This document shows positions 35,752 through 44,817 of a stretch of DNA of 64,000 nucleotides, in pieces. The translations under genes and the position numbers were made by a program. The stretch's first letter is position 1, and every line of letters begins with the position of its first letter. Location: the NCBI RefSeq assembly GCF_001761465.1, contig NZ_CP017479.1, positions 868,001 through 932,000 of the forward strand. The letters are read 5' to 3'. The notes beneath the pieces are model-generated. The model searched no databases. It was not told the DNA's origin and saw only the letters and a program-made list of their open reading frames with translations. The DNA is from Flavobacterium gilvum. GTDB lineage: Bacteria; Bacteroidota; Bacteroidia; Flavobacteriales; Flavobacteriaceae.

Positions 35752-36522
35752 CTAAATCTTCTTAATGTATCGAGGTTTTATCAATAACTGTGTGAATAAA
35801 AACCCAATCATAATAAACAAAGAAACTACATAAGTAAAACCATGAAAACTTCTATAAACGGCAAAATTATGTTTCAGCAAATCCACTTTTGAGGCCGAGA
35901 GCGAATTGTCTCTGATACGATACCAAGCCAAACTTTCGGGTACGGGTTTTGCCTTTTTTATTTTTTTTAAAATACTAAGCCAAACTAACCAATCTTGACG
36001 CTTTCGTGTGGAGGAAATGGCAATTTTTTCAAAATAATTCTTCTCATAAATACCTGTAAGATTGCCTACATAATTACAAAAAAACAGTTGGCGATACGAG
36101 AGTTCTTTCGGTGCTTCAACGCGTCTATTTAATGGATTTCCTTCTTCATCCATGCAATCATAAAAGGAGAATGTAAAATGTTGTTTATTGTCTTTTAAAA
36201 ATTGAAGTTGTTTTTCGAGTTTTAACGGTTTCCACAAATCATCAGCATCCAAGAAAGCAATATAATCGCCTTCGGTTTTGGACAGGGCTACTTCTCTGGC
36301 TATTCCGGCACCTGAATTCTTGGGCAGTTGAAAAAAACGAATTCGTTCATCATTGGCAACAAAATGTTCAATAATAGATGCTGTTTGATCTGTAGAACAA
36401 TCATCTACAATAATCATTTCCCAATTTGGATACGTTTGATTTTGCACTGACCGAATAGTATCAGCAATAAATTTCTCAGAATTAAACGATGGAGTGATTA
36501 TCGATACAGCTGCTTTTGCCAT
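35752..36522 (-). CDS. Glycosyltransferase family 2
   Basis: A 256-residue GT-A enzyme. VSIITPSFNSEKFIADTIRSVQNQTYPNWEMIIVDDCSTD (about 6-45) and the metal-binding FLDADDLWKP (about 92-101) are typical of GT2. A hydrophobic C-terminal segment (FTYVVSLFIMIGFLFTQLLI) may anchor it to the membrane. It probably adds a sugar to the lipid-linked repeat unit. One base separates it from the priming transferase gene upstream. Confidence 0.9.
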   Translation of the reverse strand: MAKAAVSIITPSFNSEKFIADTIRSVQNQTYPNWEMIIVDDCSTDQTASIIEHFVANDERIRFFQLPKNSGAGIAREVALSKTEGDYIAFLDADDLWKPLKLEKQLQFLKDNKQHFTFSFYDCMDEEGNPLNRRVEAPKELSYRQLFFCNYVGNLTGIYEKNYFEKIAISSTRKRQDWLVWLSILKKIKKAKPVPESLAWYRIRDNSLSASKVDLLKHNFAVYRSFHGFTYVVSLFIMIGFLFTQLLIKPRYIKKI

Positions 36523-36523
36523 T

Positions 36524-37234
36524 TTAATACGCTTTTTTGTCGCCTTTTAAAGTGTTGAAAATAGTATTGAAAATGATTTTGAAATCTAATAATAATGACC
36601 ATTTTTCGATATAAAAAAGATCATATCGCACTCTATTTATAATGTCTTTATCGGTTTCAATTTCACCACGAAATCCTTTAGTTTGGGCTAAACCGGTTAT
36701 GCCGGGTTTTATGAAATGGCGCACCATAAATTTATCTATCCGTTCCGCATACAAATTGGTGTGACTCACCATATGTGGCCTTGGTCCCACTACCGACATA
36801 TCTCCCAATAAAACATTGAAAAACTGTGGAAGTTCATCGATACTCGTTTTTCGGATGAATCTGCCAACTCTGGTAATTCGTTTATCGTTCTTGGATACTT
36901 GTTCTATGTCTGCCAATTCGTTTACTTGCATAGATCGGAACTTAAAACACTTAAATTCCCTATTGTTCAAACCGTTTCTTTTTTGGATAAAAAATACTGG
37001 CCCATCGGAATTCCATTTGATAATAATTCCCAAAATAGGTATTAACCACGACAATAAACCAATAATAATCACTAATGAAAAAACGATGTCAAAACTACGT
37101 TTAATAATTTTATTAAACCAATCACCAAGAGAAATGGTTCGCTGCGAAATTACCGGAATATAATCGTAGTATTCGTAACCCATATCCAAAGAAAGTTGTT
37201 GTTTTTTATCGGGAATAAACTTGAGGGCTTTCAA
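36524..37234 (-). CDS. Priming sugar transferase (bacterial sugar transferase family)
   Basis: A 236-residue polyprenyl-phosphate sugar-1-phosphate transferase, the enzyme that starts a lipid-linked repeat unit. One membrane helix (about 49-72, SFDIVFSLVIIIGLLSW), then the family segments FFIQKRNGLNNREFKCFKFRSM and GRFIRKTSIDELPQFFNVLLGDMSVVGPRPH. It is the short form, with only the catalytic C-terminal half of WcaJ-like proteins. It lies 1 base from the GT2 gene and 18 bases after the decarboxylase gene. Confidence 0.92.
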   Translation of the reverse strand: MKALKFIPDKKQQLSLDMGYEYYDYIPVISQRTISLGDWFNKIIKRSFDIVFSLVIIIGLLSWLIPILGIIIKWNSDGPVFFIQKRNGLNNREFKCFKFRSMQVNELADIEQVSKNDKRITRVGRFIRKTSIDELPQFFNVLLGDMSVVGPRPHMVSHTNLYAERIDKFMVRHFIKPGITGLAQTKGFRGEIETDKDIINRVRYDLFYIEKWSLLLDFKIIFNTIFNTLKGDKKAY

Positions 37235-37252
37235 ATTCTTCAGAAAAATTCT

Positions 37253-38236
37253 CTAAAAAATATACTTAGAAAAATCTTTGTGCTCTTCTTTGGACAATTC
37301 TTCTTTTGATAATGATTTAAAATAATCATACGTGATTTTCATTCCTTCTGCTCTTGAAACTTTGGCTTCCCAGCCCAATAATTCTTTTGCTTTTGTTGTA
37401 TCGGGTTGGCGTTGCAAAGGATCATTTACAGGTAACGGATGATACACAACTTTTTGCGTTGTTCCTGTAAGTTTTATAATTTCCTCGGCAAAATCTTTGA
37501 TTGTGATTTCGTCTGGATTTCCAATATTTACCGGATAAACATAATCCGAATGCAGCAATCTGAAAATTCCTTCTACCTGATCGTCAACATAGCAAAAAGA
37601 ACGCGTTTGCATTCCGTCCCCAAAAATTGTTAAATCCTCGCCACGAATCGCTTGCCCGATAAACGCCGGAATAACACGCCCGTCGTTGAGGCGCATTCTT
37701 GGACCGTAAGTATTAAAAATACGGACAATTCTTGTCTCTACTCCATGAAAAGTATGATACGCCATCGTTATGGATTCCTGAAAACGTTTGGCTTCGTCAT
37801 ACACTCCTCTGGGTCCAATCGTATTTACATTTCCATAATAATCTTCTGTTTGCGGATGAACCAAAGGATCACCATACACTTCAGATGTTGAAGCTATAAG
37901 TATTCTCGCTTTTTTATTTCTTGCCAAACCCAATAAATTATGCGTTCCAAGCGAACCAACTTTCAGGGTTTGAATTGGGATTTTGAGATAATCTATTGGA
38001 CTTGCCGGTGATGCAAAATGCAAAATATAATCCAGATTTCCTGGAACATGAACAAACTTAGTTATATCGTGGTGATAAAATTCAAAATTCTCCAATTTGA
38101 ATAAATGCTCAATATTTTTTAAATCTCCCGTTATAAGATTATCCATCCCTATTACATGATAACCTTCTTTGATAAAACGGTCACATAAATGAGATCCCAA
38201 AAATCCTGCCGCTCCAGTAATGAGTATTCTTTTCAT
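37253..38236 (-). CDS. UDP-glucuronate decarboxylase (UDP-xylose synthase-like SDR)
   Basis: A 327-residue extended short-chain dehydrogenase. I start it at the ATG at 38236, giving [21 protein letters not shown] with the NAD-binding TGAAGFLG; the frame opens 45 bases earlier, but those residues do not fit the fold. The segments [30 protein letters not shown], and the catalytic Tyr-x3-Lys in [11 protein letters not shown] match UDP-glucuronate decarboxylases, which make UDP-xylose. It suggests xylose or a 4-keto derivative in the surface polymer. Confidence 0.9.
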   Translation of the reverse strand: MKRILITGAAGFLGSHLCDRFIKEGYHVIGMDNLITGDLKNIEHLFKLENFEFYHHDITKFVHVPGNLDYILHFASPASPIDYLKIPIQTLKVGSLGTHNLLGLARNKKARILIASTSEVYGDPLVHPQTEDYYGNVNTIGPRGVYDEAKRFQESITMAYHTFHGVETRIVRIFNTYGPRMRLNDGRVIPAFIGQAIRGEDLTIFGDGMQTRSFCYVDDQVEGIFRLLHSDYVYPVNIGNPDEITIKDFAEEIIKLTGTTQKVVYHPLPVNDPLQRQPDTTKAKELLGWEAKVSRAEGMKITYDYFKSLSKEELSKEEHKDFSKYIF

Positions 38237-38278
38237 AATATTGATATATGCTGGTGTAAATAACTTTTGTAATACGTA

Positions 38279-38286
38279 CAAATGTA
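38279..38286 (-). promoter_or_regulatory. Candidate -7 box for the decarboxylase-transferase operon
   Basis: TACATTTG on the minus strand matches TAnnTTTG, 43 bases before the ATG at 38236. Its position supports the shorter start, since the ATG at 38281 would lie on the box itself. Confidence 0.45.
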
Positions 38287-38381
38287 CTAAAATATTTTGC
38301 CTTTTAATTTGCCTGCAAATGATTAACAGACGAAGATTTCTTTTTTCTTTTCATCAAATAAACCACTATAGACTTGAAGTT

Positions 38382-38412
38382 CATAGTTTCAGTTTGCTAA
38401 ACTGAAACTATG
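38382..38412. repeat. Perfect 14-bp inverted repeat
   Basis: CATAGTTTCAGTTT (38382-38395) and AAACTGAAACTATG (38399-38412) flank a GCT loop. The hairpin lacks a T tail and lies between two divergent genes, so it is not a simple terminator. Confidence 0.75.
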
Positions 38413-38434
38413 CAAATTTGGACAACTTAGTTTT

Positions 38435-38487
38435 AACCACAAATTACACAAATTTTCACAGATTGTATTTGTGCTAATTTGTAGTTT
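38435..38487. repeat. Imperfect palindrome of the ACCACAAATTACACAAATT type
   Basis: AACCACAAATTACACAAATT is mirrored by AATTTGTAGTT at the other end, around a TTTTCACAGATTGTATTTG core. I have seen this kind of repeat between genes in other Flavobacterium genomes; only one copy is visible here. Confidence 0.5.
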
Positions 38488-38543
38488 AAAACGACATAAC
38501 TCGAGGGTACTTGAAAAAAATAGGTGTTTAATAATCTTTACTC

Positions 38544-38551
38544 TATTTTTG
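38544..38551 (+). promoter_or_regulatory. Candidate -7 box of the GT4 gene
   Basis: TATTTTTG matches TAnnTTTG and ends 21 bases before the TTG start at 38573, supporting that start. Confidence 0.45.
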
Positions 38552-38572
38552 TTCCAATAAAAAACGGCCATT

Positions 38573-39649
38573 TTGAAAGTTGTCCATATAATCGAAGCAT
38601 TAGGCGGAGGCGTTTACACGTATTTCAAAGACTTGTCCCATTATTTTGGAGAAGATGAAATAGCAAAAGACATTTCCACAACAATTATCTATAGTGGAAA
38701 TCGCAAAGAAATTGACCCCGAAAAAATCGAGGCCGAATTTTCAAAAGGAGTTTCGTCGGTAAAAATAAATATGGTTCGCAAGATTTCGCCTGTTCAGGAT
38801 TTTAAATCCGTACTTCAACTACGAAAAGAACTCAAAAAATTGAATCCAGATGTCATTCATCTTCATTCTTCAAAAGCCGGTGTTCTAGGAAGAATAGCTT
38901 GTTTTTTATTATTTAAAAGAAAAAAAATATTTTACACTCCTCACGGTTATGCTTTTCTCAGGACAGATATTTCGCCTTTGACCCAAAAAATTTACTGGTT
39001 TATAGAAAAAAGTTTTCAGTTGGTATTCGGCGGAGCGACAATTGCTTGTGGTGACTCCGAGTATAATATTGCCAAAGGATTGGGAAAATCCTATTTAATT
39101 CGAAATGGTATCAATATTCAAGCTGTGCAGCAACAATTTACAAAACCTCAAAATAAAACCCTGACAATAGGTATTCTTGCCAGAATAACAACCGCAAGAA
39201 CCCCCAAATTATTTAATGAAATTGCGTTAGGTTTCCCCCAATATAATTTTGCTTGGATTGGCGATGGAGAATTAAAACATGAATTAACTGCCAAAAATAT
39301 AGTGATTACTGGCTGGTTCATGGATCGAAATAAAGCCTTACAAAAACTATCCTCTATCGACATCTACATCCAAACCTCGCTTTGGGAAGGATTACCAATA
39401 GCTGTTCTAGAAGCCATGGCACTGCAAAAACCCGTTTTGGCAACCAATATTATTGGCAACAAAGACATCGTTGTTCACAATGAAACTGGTTTTCTTTTTA
39501 CCAAAATAGAAGAACTCGATACTTATTTTGAGATACTGAAGGAAGAAACTATTCGAAACGATTTTGGAAAAAAAGGATTGGAACGCTGCCAGCGATTATT
39601 TGATATTAATCAAAATTTTAAAAACTTAATTACGATTTATCAGCAGTGA
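38573..39649 (+). CDS. Glycosyltransferase family 4, TTG start
   Basis: A 358-residue GT-B enzyme. The N-terminal segment MKVVHIIEALGGGVYTYFKDL, the middle DVIHLHSSKAGVLGRIA and the C-terminal SLWEGLPIAVLEAMALQKPVLAT (E-x7-E motif) identify GT4. The only start that keeps the first strand is TTG at 38573; the next in-frame ATG is about 65 residues on. It extends 20 bases into the 3' end of the convergent O-antigen-ligase-like gene. It likely adds a sugar to the repeat unit of the local polysaccharide. Confidence 0.88.
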   Translation: MKVVHIIEALGGGVYTYFKDLSHYFGEDEIAKDISTTIIYSGNRKEIDPEKIEAEFSKGVSSVKINMVRKISPVQDFKSVLQLRKELKKLNPDVIHLHSSKAGVLGRIACFLLFKRKKIFYTPHGYAFLRTDISPLTQKIYWFIEKSFQLVFGGATIACGDSEYNIAKGLGKSYLIRNGINIQAVQQQFTKPQNKTLTIGILARITTARTPKLFNEIALGFPQYNFAWIGDGELKHELTAKNIVITGWFMDRNKALQKLSSIDIYIQTSLWEGLPIAVLEAMALQKPVLATNIIGNKDIVVHNETGFLFTKIEELDTYFEILKEETIRNDFGKKGLERCQRLFDINQNFKNLITIYQQ

Positions 39650-40922
39650 TTTTCCGTTGCAACCAGTAACTCCCGAAAATAGACATCCACAATCCGCTGA
39701 AAGCGATTCCATCAAAACGAAGCAAAAAATCATCGGTAAGATTGGATGTGAAAAAGAGAAAAAAGAACGAAAACACAATTGCGTTTTTCAAATCAATGCC
39801 CAAATAACCAATAGTGCCAATATAAACCAAAACCACAATTGGTCCTAATATTCCAAATTTTATCAAAAAATCAAGAAATTGATTGTGTGTTGGGAATTCA
39901 TATTTTGCCAAAAACTGTTGATTCGTTTGTTTAAAATACTTTACCAATTCCTGTTTCCCATCTGAGGCGCCAACCCCAAACGGGAGATTTTTCACAGCAA
40001 GTTCCCAACCCGATTTCCAAATGGAAACTCGTGTTACCAATGCATTGAATACTTTGGCTTCGGGATTTTCAATTTCGTCCAATTTTCCAATTTTATCCAT
40101 ATGGGCAAATGTGACCGAAGAATATTTTTCCTTCATATACGGATTCATTTGAACAAAAATAAAAATTACTCCTGCCAGTATAACCGTCAAAAAAAACGTG
40201 TTTAGCAATACTTTTTTTAAATTGTTTACCTGCATAACTTCGGATAAAAAAACCAATCCAAAACCTACCAAAACATTAAAAAAAGCCATTCTGGTATTTA
40301 CAAAAAGAACAAAGAAAAAGGATAAAACAAAAATGATGATACTGCTCATTTTGAACATCAATTCGCCTTTTGTTCTTAATTCTTTGAAAACAAAAAAAAG
40401 ACAACCAATCGATACAAAGGCCAAATGCATATTCAACGCCGGAGCATGCATCCCAACACTGTTTGAAAAGGCATATCCTATTTCCCATAAATCGTCACCT
40501 TTTATGTATTTATGAATCAGTTCGGGAAAATAAATCACAAAACGGAGAAAGAAAAAAAGCAAAATAATCGTCGTCGTCACGCAATAATACCGAAGAATTT
40601 TCAAAAAATGTATCCGCTGATAATTTCCCAAAATAAACAAAGGAAAAACCAAGAGCGAAATGTATTTTTCCAATGATTTAAGCCCTTTGAACAAAGAATC
40701 ATTGTTCCAAAACATGACAATTTCCAACAATAACGGAGAAGCAATAAGCAACACCAATACCAAAGATTGCTTGGAATAATTCAGTTTTTTGATAAAAAAC
40801 AAATTAAAAACAGCAAACACAATTATCAGCAATGTACAGGGTTTCCTGAAAATCATCATGACGGCAATTAATGCCAAAAAACCGTTGATTGCTTTATTGA
40901 AGTTTTTTTCTGAAATGGCCAT
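39630..40922 (-). CDS. O-antigen ligase/polymerase-like membrane protein
   Basis: About 430 residues with 10-12 membrane helices and a large periplasmic loop (about 235-330) that contains KVFNALVTRVSIWKSGWELAVKNLPFGVGASD, the Wzy_C/WaaL-like signature. Such proteins polymerise or ligate lipid-linked glycans at the periplasmic face. I use the ATG at 40922; another ATG lies 12 bases upstream. The 5' end overlaps the preceding membrane-protein gene by about 30 bases, so the two are likely translated in series. Confidence 0.85.
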   Translation of the reverse strand: MAISEKNFNKAINGFLALIAVMMIFRKPCTLLIIVFAVFNLFFIKKLNYSKQSLVLVLLIASPLLLEIVMFWNNDSLFKGLKSLEKYISLLVFPLFILGNYQRIHFLKILRYYCVTTTIILLFFFLRFVIYFPELIHKYIKGDDLWEIGYAFSNSVGMHAPALNMHLAFVSIGCLFFVFKELRTKGELMFKMSSIIIFVLSFFFVLFVNTRMAFFNVLVGFGLVFLSEVMQVNNLKKVLLNTFFLTVILAGVIFIFVQMNPYMKEKYSSVTFAHMDKIGKLDEIENPEAKVFNALVTRVSIWKSGWELAVKNLPFGVGASDGKQELVKYFKQTNQQFLAKYEFPTHNQFLDFLIKFGILGPIVVLVYIGTIGYLGIDLKNAIVFSFFFLFFTSNLTDDFLLRFDGIAFSGLWMSIFGSYWLQRKITADKS

Positions 40923-41958
40923 AGTATAAAGCATAATAGATTAACGGAAAAACACCTATTTTATGTCGAACCGCCGAACCCAAATCGGGTTCAAAAACAC
41001 CTTGCACAATAAAAAACGCAAACAAAATAAGCAAAACCCAAAGTTCTTTTTTGTATTTCTCTCTAGCCTGAATACATCTGGAAAAACGAACCAAAAGAAT
41101 GTAAAACAAAAACAATTGCCAAATCACAAAGACCAAAATCTGGGGAGAAAAAATATATTTTATTCCGTTGACCGGAACATTCACAGAGAAAAAACCATAA
41201 AGAATGCCTATCGTTTCCCCATACCAAGTATCCGGCTTTACGGGAGATACTATCATCGAATTGGCATCGGCAGAACCCAATCGGGGGCTATTGACCAATT
41301 CCCTGCTAACTTCCGAAAAATAATGTCCAGAAACAACTCCATAACACAATGACAACAATATGGCAAGCACCAATCCGTAGAAAATGACAGTCAAGGTCTT
41401 GTTTTTAAAATTCATCAAACTCGCAACGTACATTCCGATGGCAATAATCGGAATCAAGACAAAATAAGGTCTGTAAAAAATTCCAAAAATAATCAGCAAT
41501 GATAATGATATATACAATACTTTCCGAAAGGCAATTCTTTGATTAAGAAACAAAAAGACTACCAACGAAACATACGGAAAAGTAATAAACTCTTTGGAGG
41601 GCATTGATAGATAAACCGCAATCATAAAAATTCCCAGATAAACGATAATGTTCTTTATGTTTAGTTTTTCAAAATCCTCTGGAATACCAATTTTATAAAG
41701 AAGATACATCAAAATGGGAAACTGAATCAAACCTACTACCGGAAAGGGCAAATACCGCAAACCTGTTATTTTATAAAACAATATCGTAAGCGGATAACTG
41801 CCAAAAAAACCTATTTCGTTGCCTTTGTCAAAGGCAATAATTACGGCATCGTAAAAAAAACGCTTCGGTAAAATATAGAACGCCGAAACTGTTACCAATA
41901 AATTGAGTACAAATAATACAATAAAAGTGGCGGTACTTCTTTTGATTAAAATGGGCAT
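40894..41958 (-). CDS. Polytopic membrane protein, EpsG/Wzy-like
   Basis: A 354-residue protein with about ten hydrophobic helices, short loops, and a periplasmic segment with SRELVNSPRLGSADANSMIVSP. I see no diagnostic motif. Its size, topology and place beside an O-antigen-ligase-like gene, flippase and Wzz-like gene fit a polysaccharide polymerase of the EpsG/Wzy type. If so, the neighbour at 39630 would be the ligase. The assignment of the two roles is inferred. Confidence 0.75.
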   Translation of the reverse strand: MPILIKRSTATFIVLFVLNLLVTVSAFYILPKRFFYDAVIIAFDKGNEIGFFGSYPLTILFYKITGLRYLPFPVVGLIQFPILMYLLYKIGIPEDFEKLNIKNIIVYLGIFMIAVYLSMPSKEFITFPYVSLVVFLFLNQRIAFRKVLYISLSLLIIFGIFYRPYFVLIPIIAIGMYVASLMNFKNKTLTVIFYGLVLAILLSLCYGVVSGHYFSEVSRELVNSPRLGSADANSMIVSPVKPDTWYGETIGILYGFFSVNVPVNGIKYIFSPQILVFVIWQLFLFYILLVRFSRCIQAREKYKKELWVLLILFAFFIVQGVFEPDLGSAVRHKIGVFPLIYYALYYGHFRKKLQ

Positions 41959-42075
41959 AATTATATTATCGTTTAATACAATGTCGTTATTTCTATACGT
42001 GATCCAGATTCTTAATCTGTTGAACGTAATAAATTTTGCAAAAAAATTTGTGTCTAGTACGGTTAAGACTTATTG

Positions 42076-42152
42076 GTTTGTCATTTCGAGGCACGAGAAA
42101 TCGCATTTTGTGAATTTATTATGTGATTCCTCGTACCTCGGAATGACAAAAC
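42076..42152. repeat. Inverted repeat of the GTCATTTCGAGG type
   Basis: GTTTGTCATTTCGAGGCACG (42076-42095) is mirrored by CGTACCTCGGAATGACAAAAC at 42132-42152, with inner arms GAGAAATCGCAT / ATGTGATTCCTC. The 77-base element lies between the EpsG-like gene and the flippase gene. A diverged relative is at 50211-50305. Confidence 0.7.
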
Positions 42153-42207
42153 AGTAACTTTTTCAAATTCAAACAATTTCATCAACGGGTCATTATAATT
42201 CAAAAAA

Positions 42208-43518
42208 CTAATGTAAAAAAACATTCACTTTATCCTTTCTGTAAATCACAAGTGCCGAAATACTGTTCCAAAAAAATGAACTGATAACAAATGCAATCGC
42301 AGCCCCAGTCATGCCGTATTCTGGGATTAAAACCCTATTTAGAATACAATTAATAAACACGGCAACTATCAATATTATTTGAAAAATATGCTGTCTTCCG
42401 GTCATATTCAAATAAACGGTCGCGGTTCCAAACGCCGAGCAAATCCCTTGACCGACAATCAAAATCAATAACGCTTCTTTGGCATTTACGTATCCTTTTC
42501 CAAAAAAACTTAAAAGATGAACAGGAGCAATAAAAATGAGAACTGTCAACGGAAAAGTCATCAGGAAAATCAGACGGGAAGCATGCCGTACTGTTTTGGC
42601 CAAATCCTCTTTTCTTTTGCTAAAAAAAGATTCTGATATTTTGGCCGAAACCGTAATGTTCACCGACAAAATAATTACTGTCAAAATAGTCATTAACTTC
42701 ACCGCCACCGAATAATAAGCCACAGTGGCATTATCCCAATATTTCTTCAGAAAAAAAATATCAAAACTCATCAATAAAAACATAGCCATTCCACTGATGG
42801 CTATCGGATAAGACTTTGCCACTATTTCTTTATAAGTGAAATTCAAAGTCTCCTTTTCAACTTTAGCTTTGCTGAAATAAAACAAAAGAAGGCCTGTTGT
42901 TATAATCGAAAGAAACACAAATCCTATCAAAAAAACGACAGCCAAATACACTTCTGAATCAAAATACGAGAGCAAAATTGCCCCAAGAATCAATGGTATG
43001 TATTTAATAATATTCCTAAAAAGTTCGGCTACATGAAAATGATCCAATGCTCTAAAAACTTCGGTATTCAAAGTCGATAGCCCGTAAAAAAACAATGTCA
43101 TTATCGATTTCAAAAGAATTCCGTAAACTGTGGGATCATCAAAGTAATGATTTACAAACTCATTATCAATTGCCAAAAAAATAAAAAGAAACAGAACAGA
43201 CATCAATAGTAACAGTCCCACCATTTTGAAATATATTTTTTTGATTCCTTCCAAACTGTTCGAACCGCTGAGCCTGCCTTTGAAATACAAAATCGACTGG
43301 TCACAACCCAACAAACAAATACTTCCCACCACCAACAGAAAAGAACGTACAAAATCATACTGGCCTACAATTTCGGGCGAATACGTTTTGGTTAAAAACA
43401 CAGTGAAACCAAACAATGTAATTACACCAAAAATCCTCAAAACCAGCGTGACTAAACTTTGTTGCACCAATGGGTTTTGTCTGGTTTTGAGCAGCAGATT
43501 CCTTAGTTTTTTTACCAT
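42208..43518 (-). CDS. Oligosaccharide flippase, Wzx-like
   Basis: A 436-residue membrane protein with about 12 helices; the N-terminus QSLVTLVLRIFGVITLFGFTVFLTKTYSPEIVGQYDFVRS is typical of the polysaccharide flippase family, and the C-terminal PEYGMTGAAIAFVISSFFWN is the usual end. It should flip the lipid-linked repeat unit to the periplasm. It lies 21 bases downstream of the Wzz-like gene. Confidence 0.88.
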   Translation of the reverse strand: MVKKLRNLLLKTRQNPLVQQSLVTLVLRIFGVITLFGFTVFLTKTYSPEIVGQYDFVRSFLLVVGSICLLGCDQSILYFKGRLSGSNSLEGIKKIYFKMVGLLLLMSVLFLFIFLAIDNEFVNHYFDDPTVYGILLKSIMTLFFYGLSTLNTEVFRALDHFHVAELFRNIIKYIPLILGAILLSYFDSEVYLAVVFLIGFVFLSIITTGLLLFYFSKAKVEKETLNFTYKEIVAKSYPIAISGMAMFLLMSFDIFFLKKYWDNATVAYYSVAVKLMTILTVIILSVNITVSAKISESFFSKRKEDLAKTVRHASRLIFLMTFPLTVLIFIAPVHLLSFFGKGYVNAKEALLILIVGQGICSAFGTATVYLNMTGRQHIFQIILIVAVFINCILNRVLIPEYGMTGAAIAFVISSFFWNSISALVIYRKDKVNVFLH

Positions 43519-43539
43519 AGTTTGCTCATAGAACTTATT

Positions 43540-44517
43540 TTAAATTGTCTTCAGTGATTGTTTTTTGTAAAAAGATATACAAAAGCTATACAAAACAAAA
43601 AGTCCAACAAACACCAATGGCAGGGTAAAAATCAATTTTTCTTTTATTGTTTTTGTGTTTTTAGCATTCAAAATAATTCCCTTTTCTTTTATCGTTTTGC
43701 TGGTGTTGTACTGCTCAATTTTCAATTTATTAATTTCGTTTGCCAAGGAATCTTTGGTTTTAATAACCTCATCCAAATTCATATTTTCGTTATAATAAAC
43801 TAGTTTTTCATTACTAGAAAGCTTTCCGTATGTTCCCGAAAACTGATTCAAAATTCCATCTATCTGAAGAATTGTTTCTTCTTTTCTTTTAATACTATTT
43901 TGAATATTTTGGGAATTAATTCTATTGTAAGCCTCGTAATACGGACTCGCATTCAAATATTTTAATAGTGGTTCAACAATGTTTTGGGAAGAAACCAAGC
44001 TCGAGGTATTGAGAACAATAGTATGAAGTGTAAAATTTTTATTGGTTGTGGTCTCCTTGATAATTGATTTTAAGTCCCCATTTTGTGCCATCAATTCCAA
44101 TAATTCCGTGTTTTTTTCATTGCCATTCATCAAATTGGTAACATCTACAATCGGTTCTATGGTTATGGACACCATTTCGGAAGGTTTTTGAATTCCGATA
44201 GATTTTAAAAACAGCGTGTCATTCGAGCTGATTTTGGATGACAATAAATCAATTTTGGAATACAAATAATCGGTAGATTTAAAATTGGGCGCCACAATAA
44301 TCTTTTGTTCAAAACGAGGAGCAACTTTAGCGATTAAAAGACCAAGTCCAAACCCAAGAATAATTAAAACAACTACAACAATTGCATTTTTCACAAAAAA
44401 ATGAATAATCCCGAACAACAAGGTCTTAATCCATTCGAAGAAATCTCCTATTCTGTCAAAAACAGTCAGCAGATCAATTTCAGGATTTTTCGATTTCTTT
44501 TCTTTCTTTTTACCCAT
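43540..44517 (-). CDS. Wzz-like chain-length/polysaccharide co-polymerase candidate
   Basis: A 325-residue protein with the two-helix topology of Wzz proteins: a basic cytoplasmic tail (MGKKKEKKSKNPEIDLL), a first helix (about 44-67, AIVVVVLIILGFGLGLLI), a periplasmic domain with a coiled coil (about 200-280), and a second helix near the C-terminus (LIFTLPLVFVGLFVLYSFCI). The standard Wzz N-terminal motif is not obvious, so the call rests on topology and neighbours. It is first in the minus-strand run with flippase and polymerase-like genes. Confidence 0.7.
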   Translation of the reverse strand: MGKKKEKKSKNPEIDLLTVFDRIGDFFEWIKTLLFGIIHFFVKNAIVVVVLIILGFGLGLLIAKVAPRFEQKIIVAPNFKSTDYLYSKIDLLSSKISSNDTLFLKSIGIQKPSEMVSITIEPIVDVTNLMNGNEKNTELLELMAQNGDLKSIIKETTTNKNFTLHTIVLNTSSLVSSQNIVEPLLKYLNASPYYEAYNRINSQNIQNSIKRKEETILQIDGILNQFSGTYGKLSSNEKLVYYNENMNLDEVIKTKDSLANEINKLKIEQYNTSKTIKEKGIILNAKNTKTIKEKLIFTLPLVFVGLFVLYSFCISFYKKQSLKTI

Positions 44518-44577
44518 GCTCTTACGCTATTTTTATATCTTATCTTCTTTCAAAAAATAAAGTTTTTTTCTTTTTAA

Positions 44578-44638
44578 ACCATTAAGAAATTAAGGTTCAT
44601 TAAGGCCAAAAACTTAATTTTCTTAATCTCTTAATGGT
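44578..44638. repeat. Dispersed palindromic repeat, copy 2 (ATTAAG family)
   Basis: Exact inverted ends ACCATTAAGA (44578-44587) and TCTTAATGGT (44629-44638), with AAATTAAGGTTCATTAAGGC inside. Matches the copies at 6293-6353 and 44740-44799; the preceding AAAAAATAAAGTTTTTTTCT is shared too. Confidence 0.75.
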
Positions 44639-44666
44639 TACTAAGCGGACATTAATATTTTATTTT

Positions 44667-44799
44667 AGACTATACGTTTATAATACCAATCTAAAATTTT
44701 GTTGACTTATCAAAAAATAAAGTTTTTTTTTCTTTTGAAACCATTAAGAAATTAAGGTTCATTAAGGCTAAAACTTAATTTTCTTAATATCTTAATGGT
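44667..44799. repeat. Dispersed palindromic repeat, copy 3 (ATTAAG family)
   Basis: Exact inverted ends ACCATTAAGA (44740-44749) and TCTTAATGGT (44790-44799), 102 bases after copy 2. The 70 bases ahead of it (ACTATACGTTTATAATACCA onward) match the sequence ahead of copy 1 at 6219, so the repeat unit is about 130 bases long. Confidence 0.75.
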
Positions 44800-44817
44800 A
44801 AAAAATACAATACTTTT

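Larger units (their letters stand above)
38237..38572. other. Divergent intergenic region (336 bases)
   Basis: Spacer between the decarboxylase gene (minus) and the glycosyltransferase gene (plus). It holds the decarboxylase promoter box, two inverted repeats (38382-38412, 38435-38487) and the plus-strand promoter box at 38544. No coding frame seen. Confidence 0.6.
44518..44817. other. Repeat-filled spacer (300 bases)
   Basis: The gap between the Wzz-like gene and the DUF6909-like gene is made almost entirely of two tandem copies of the ATTAAG palindromic repeat. No coding frame, and no classical terminator apart from the palindromes themselves. Confidence 0.65.
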
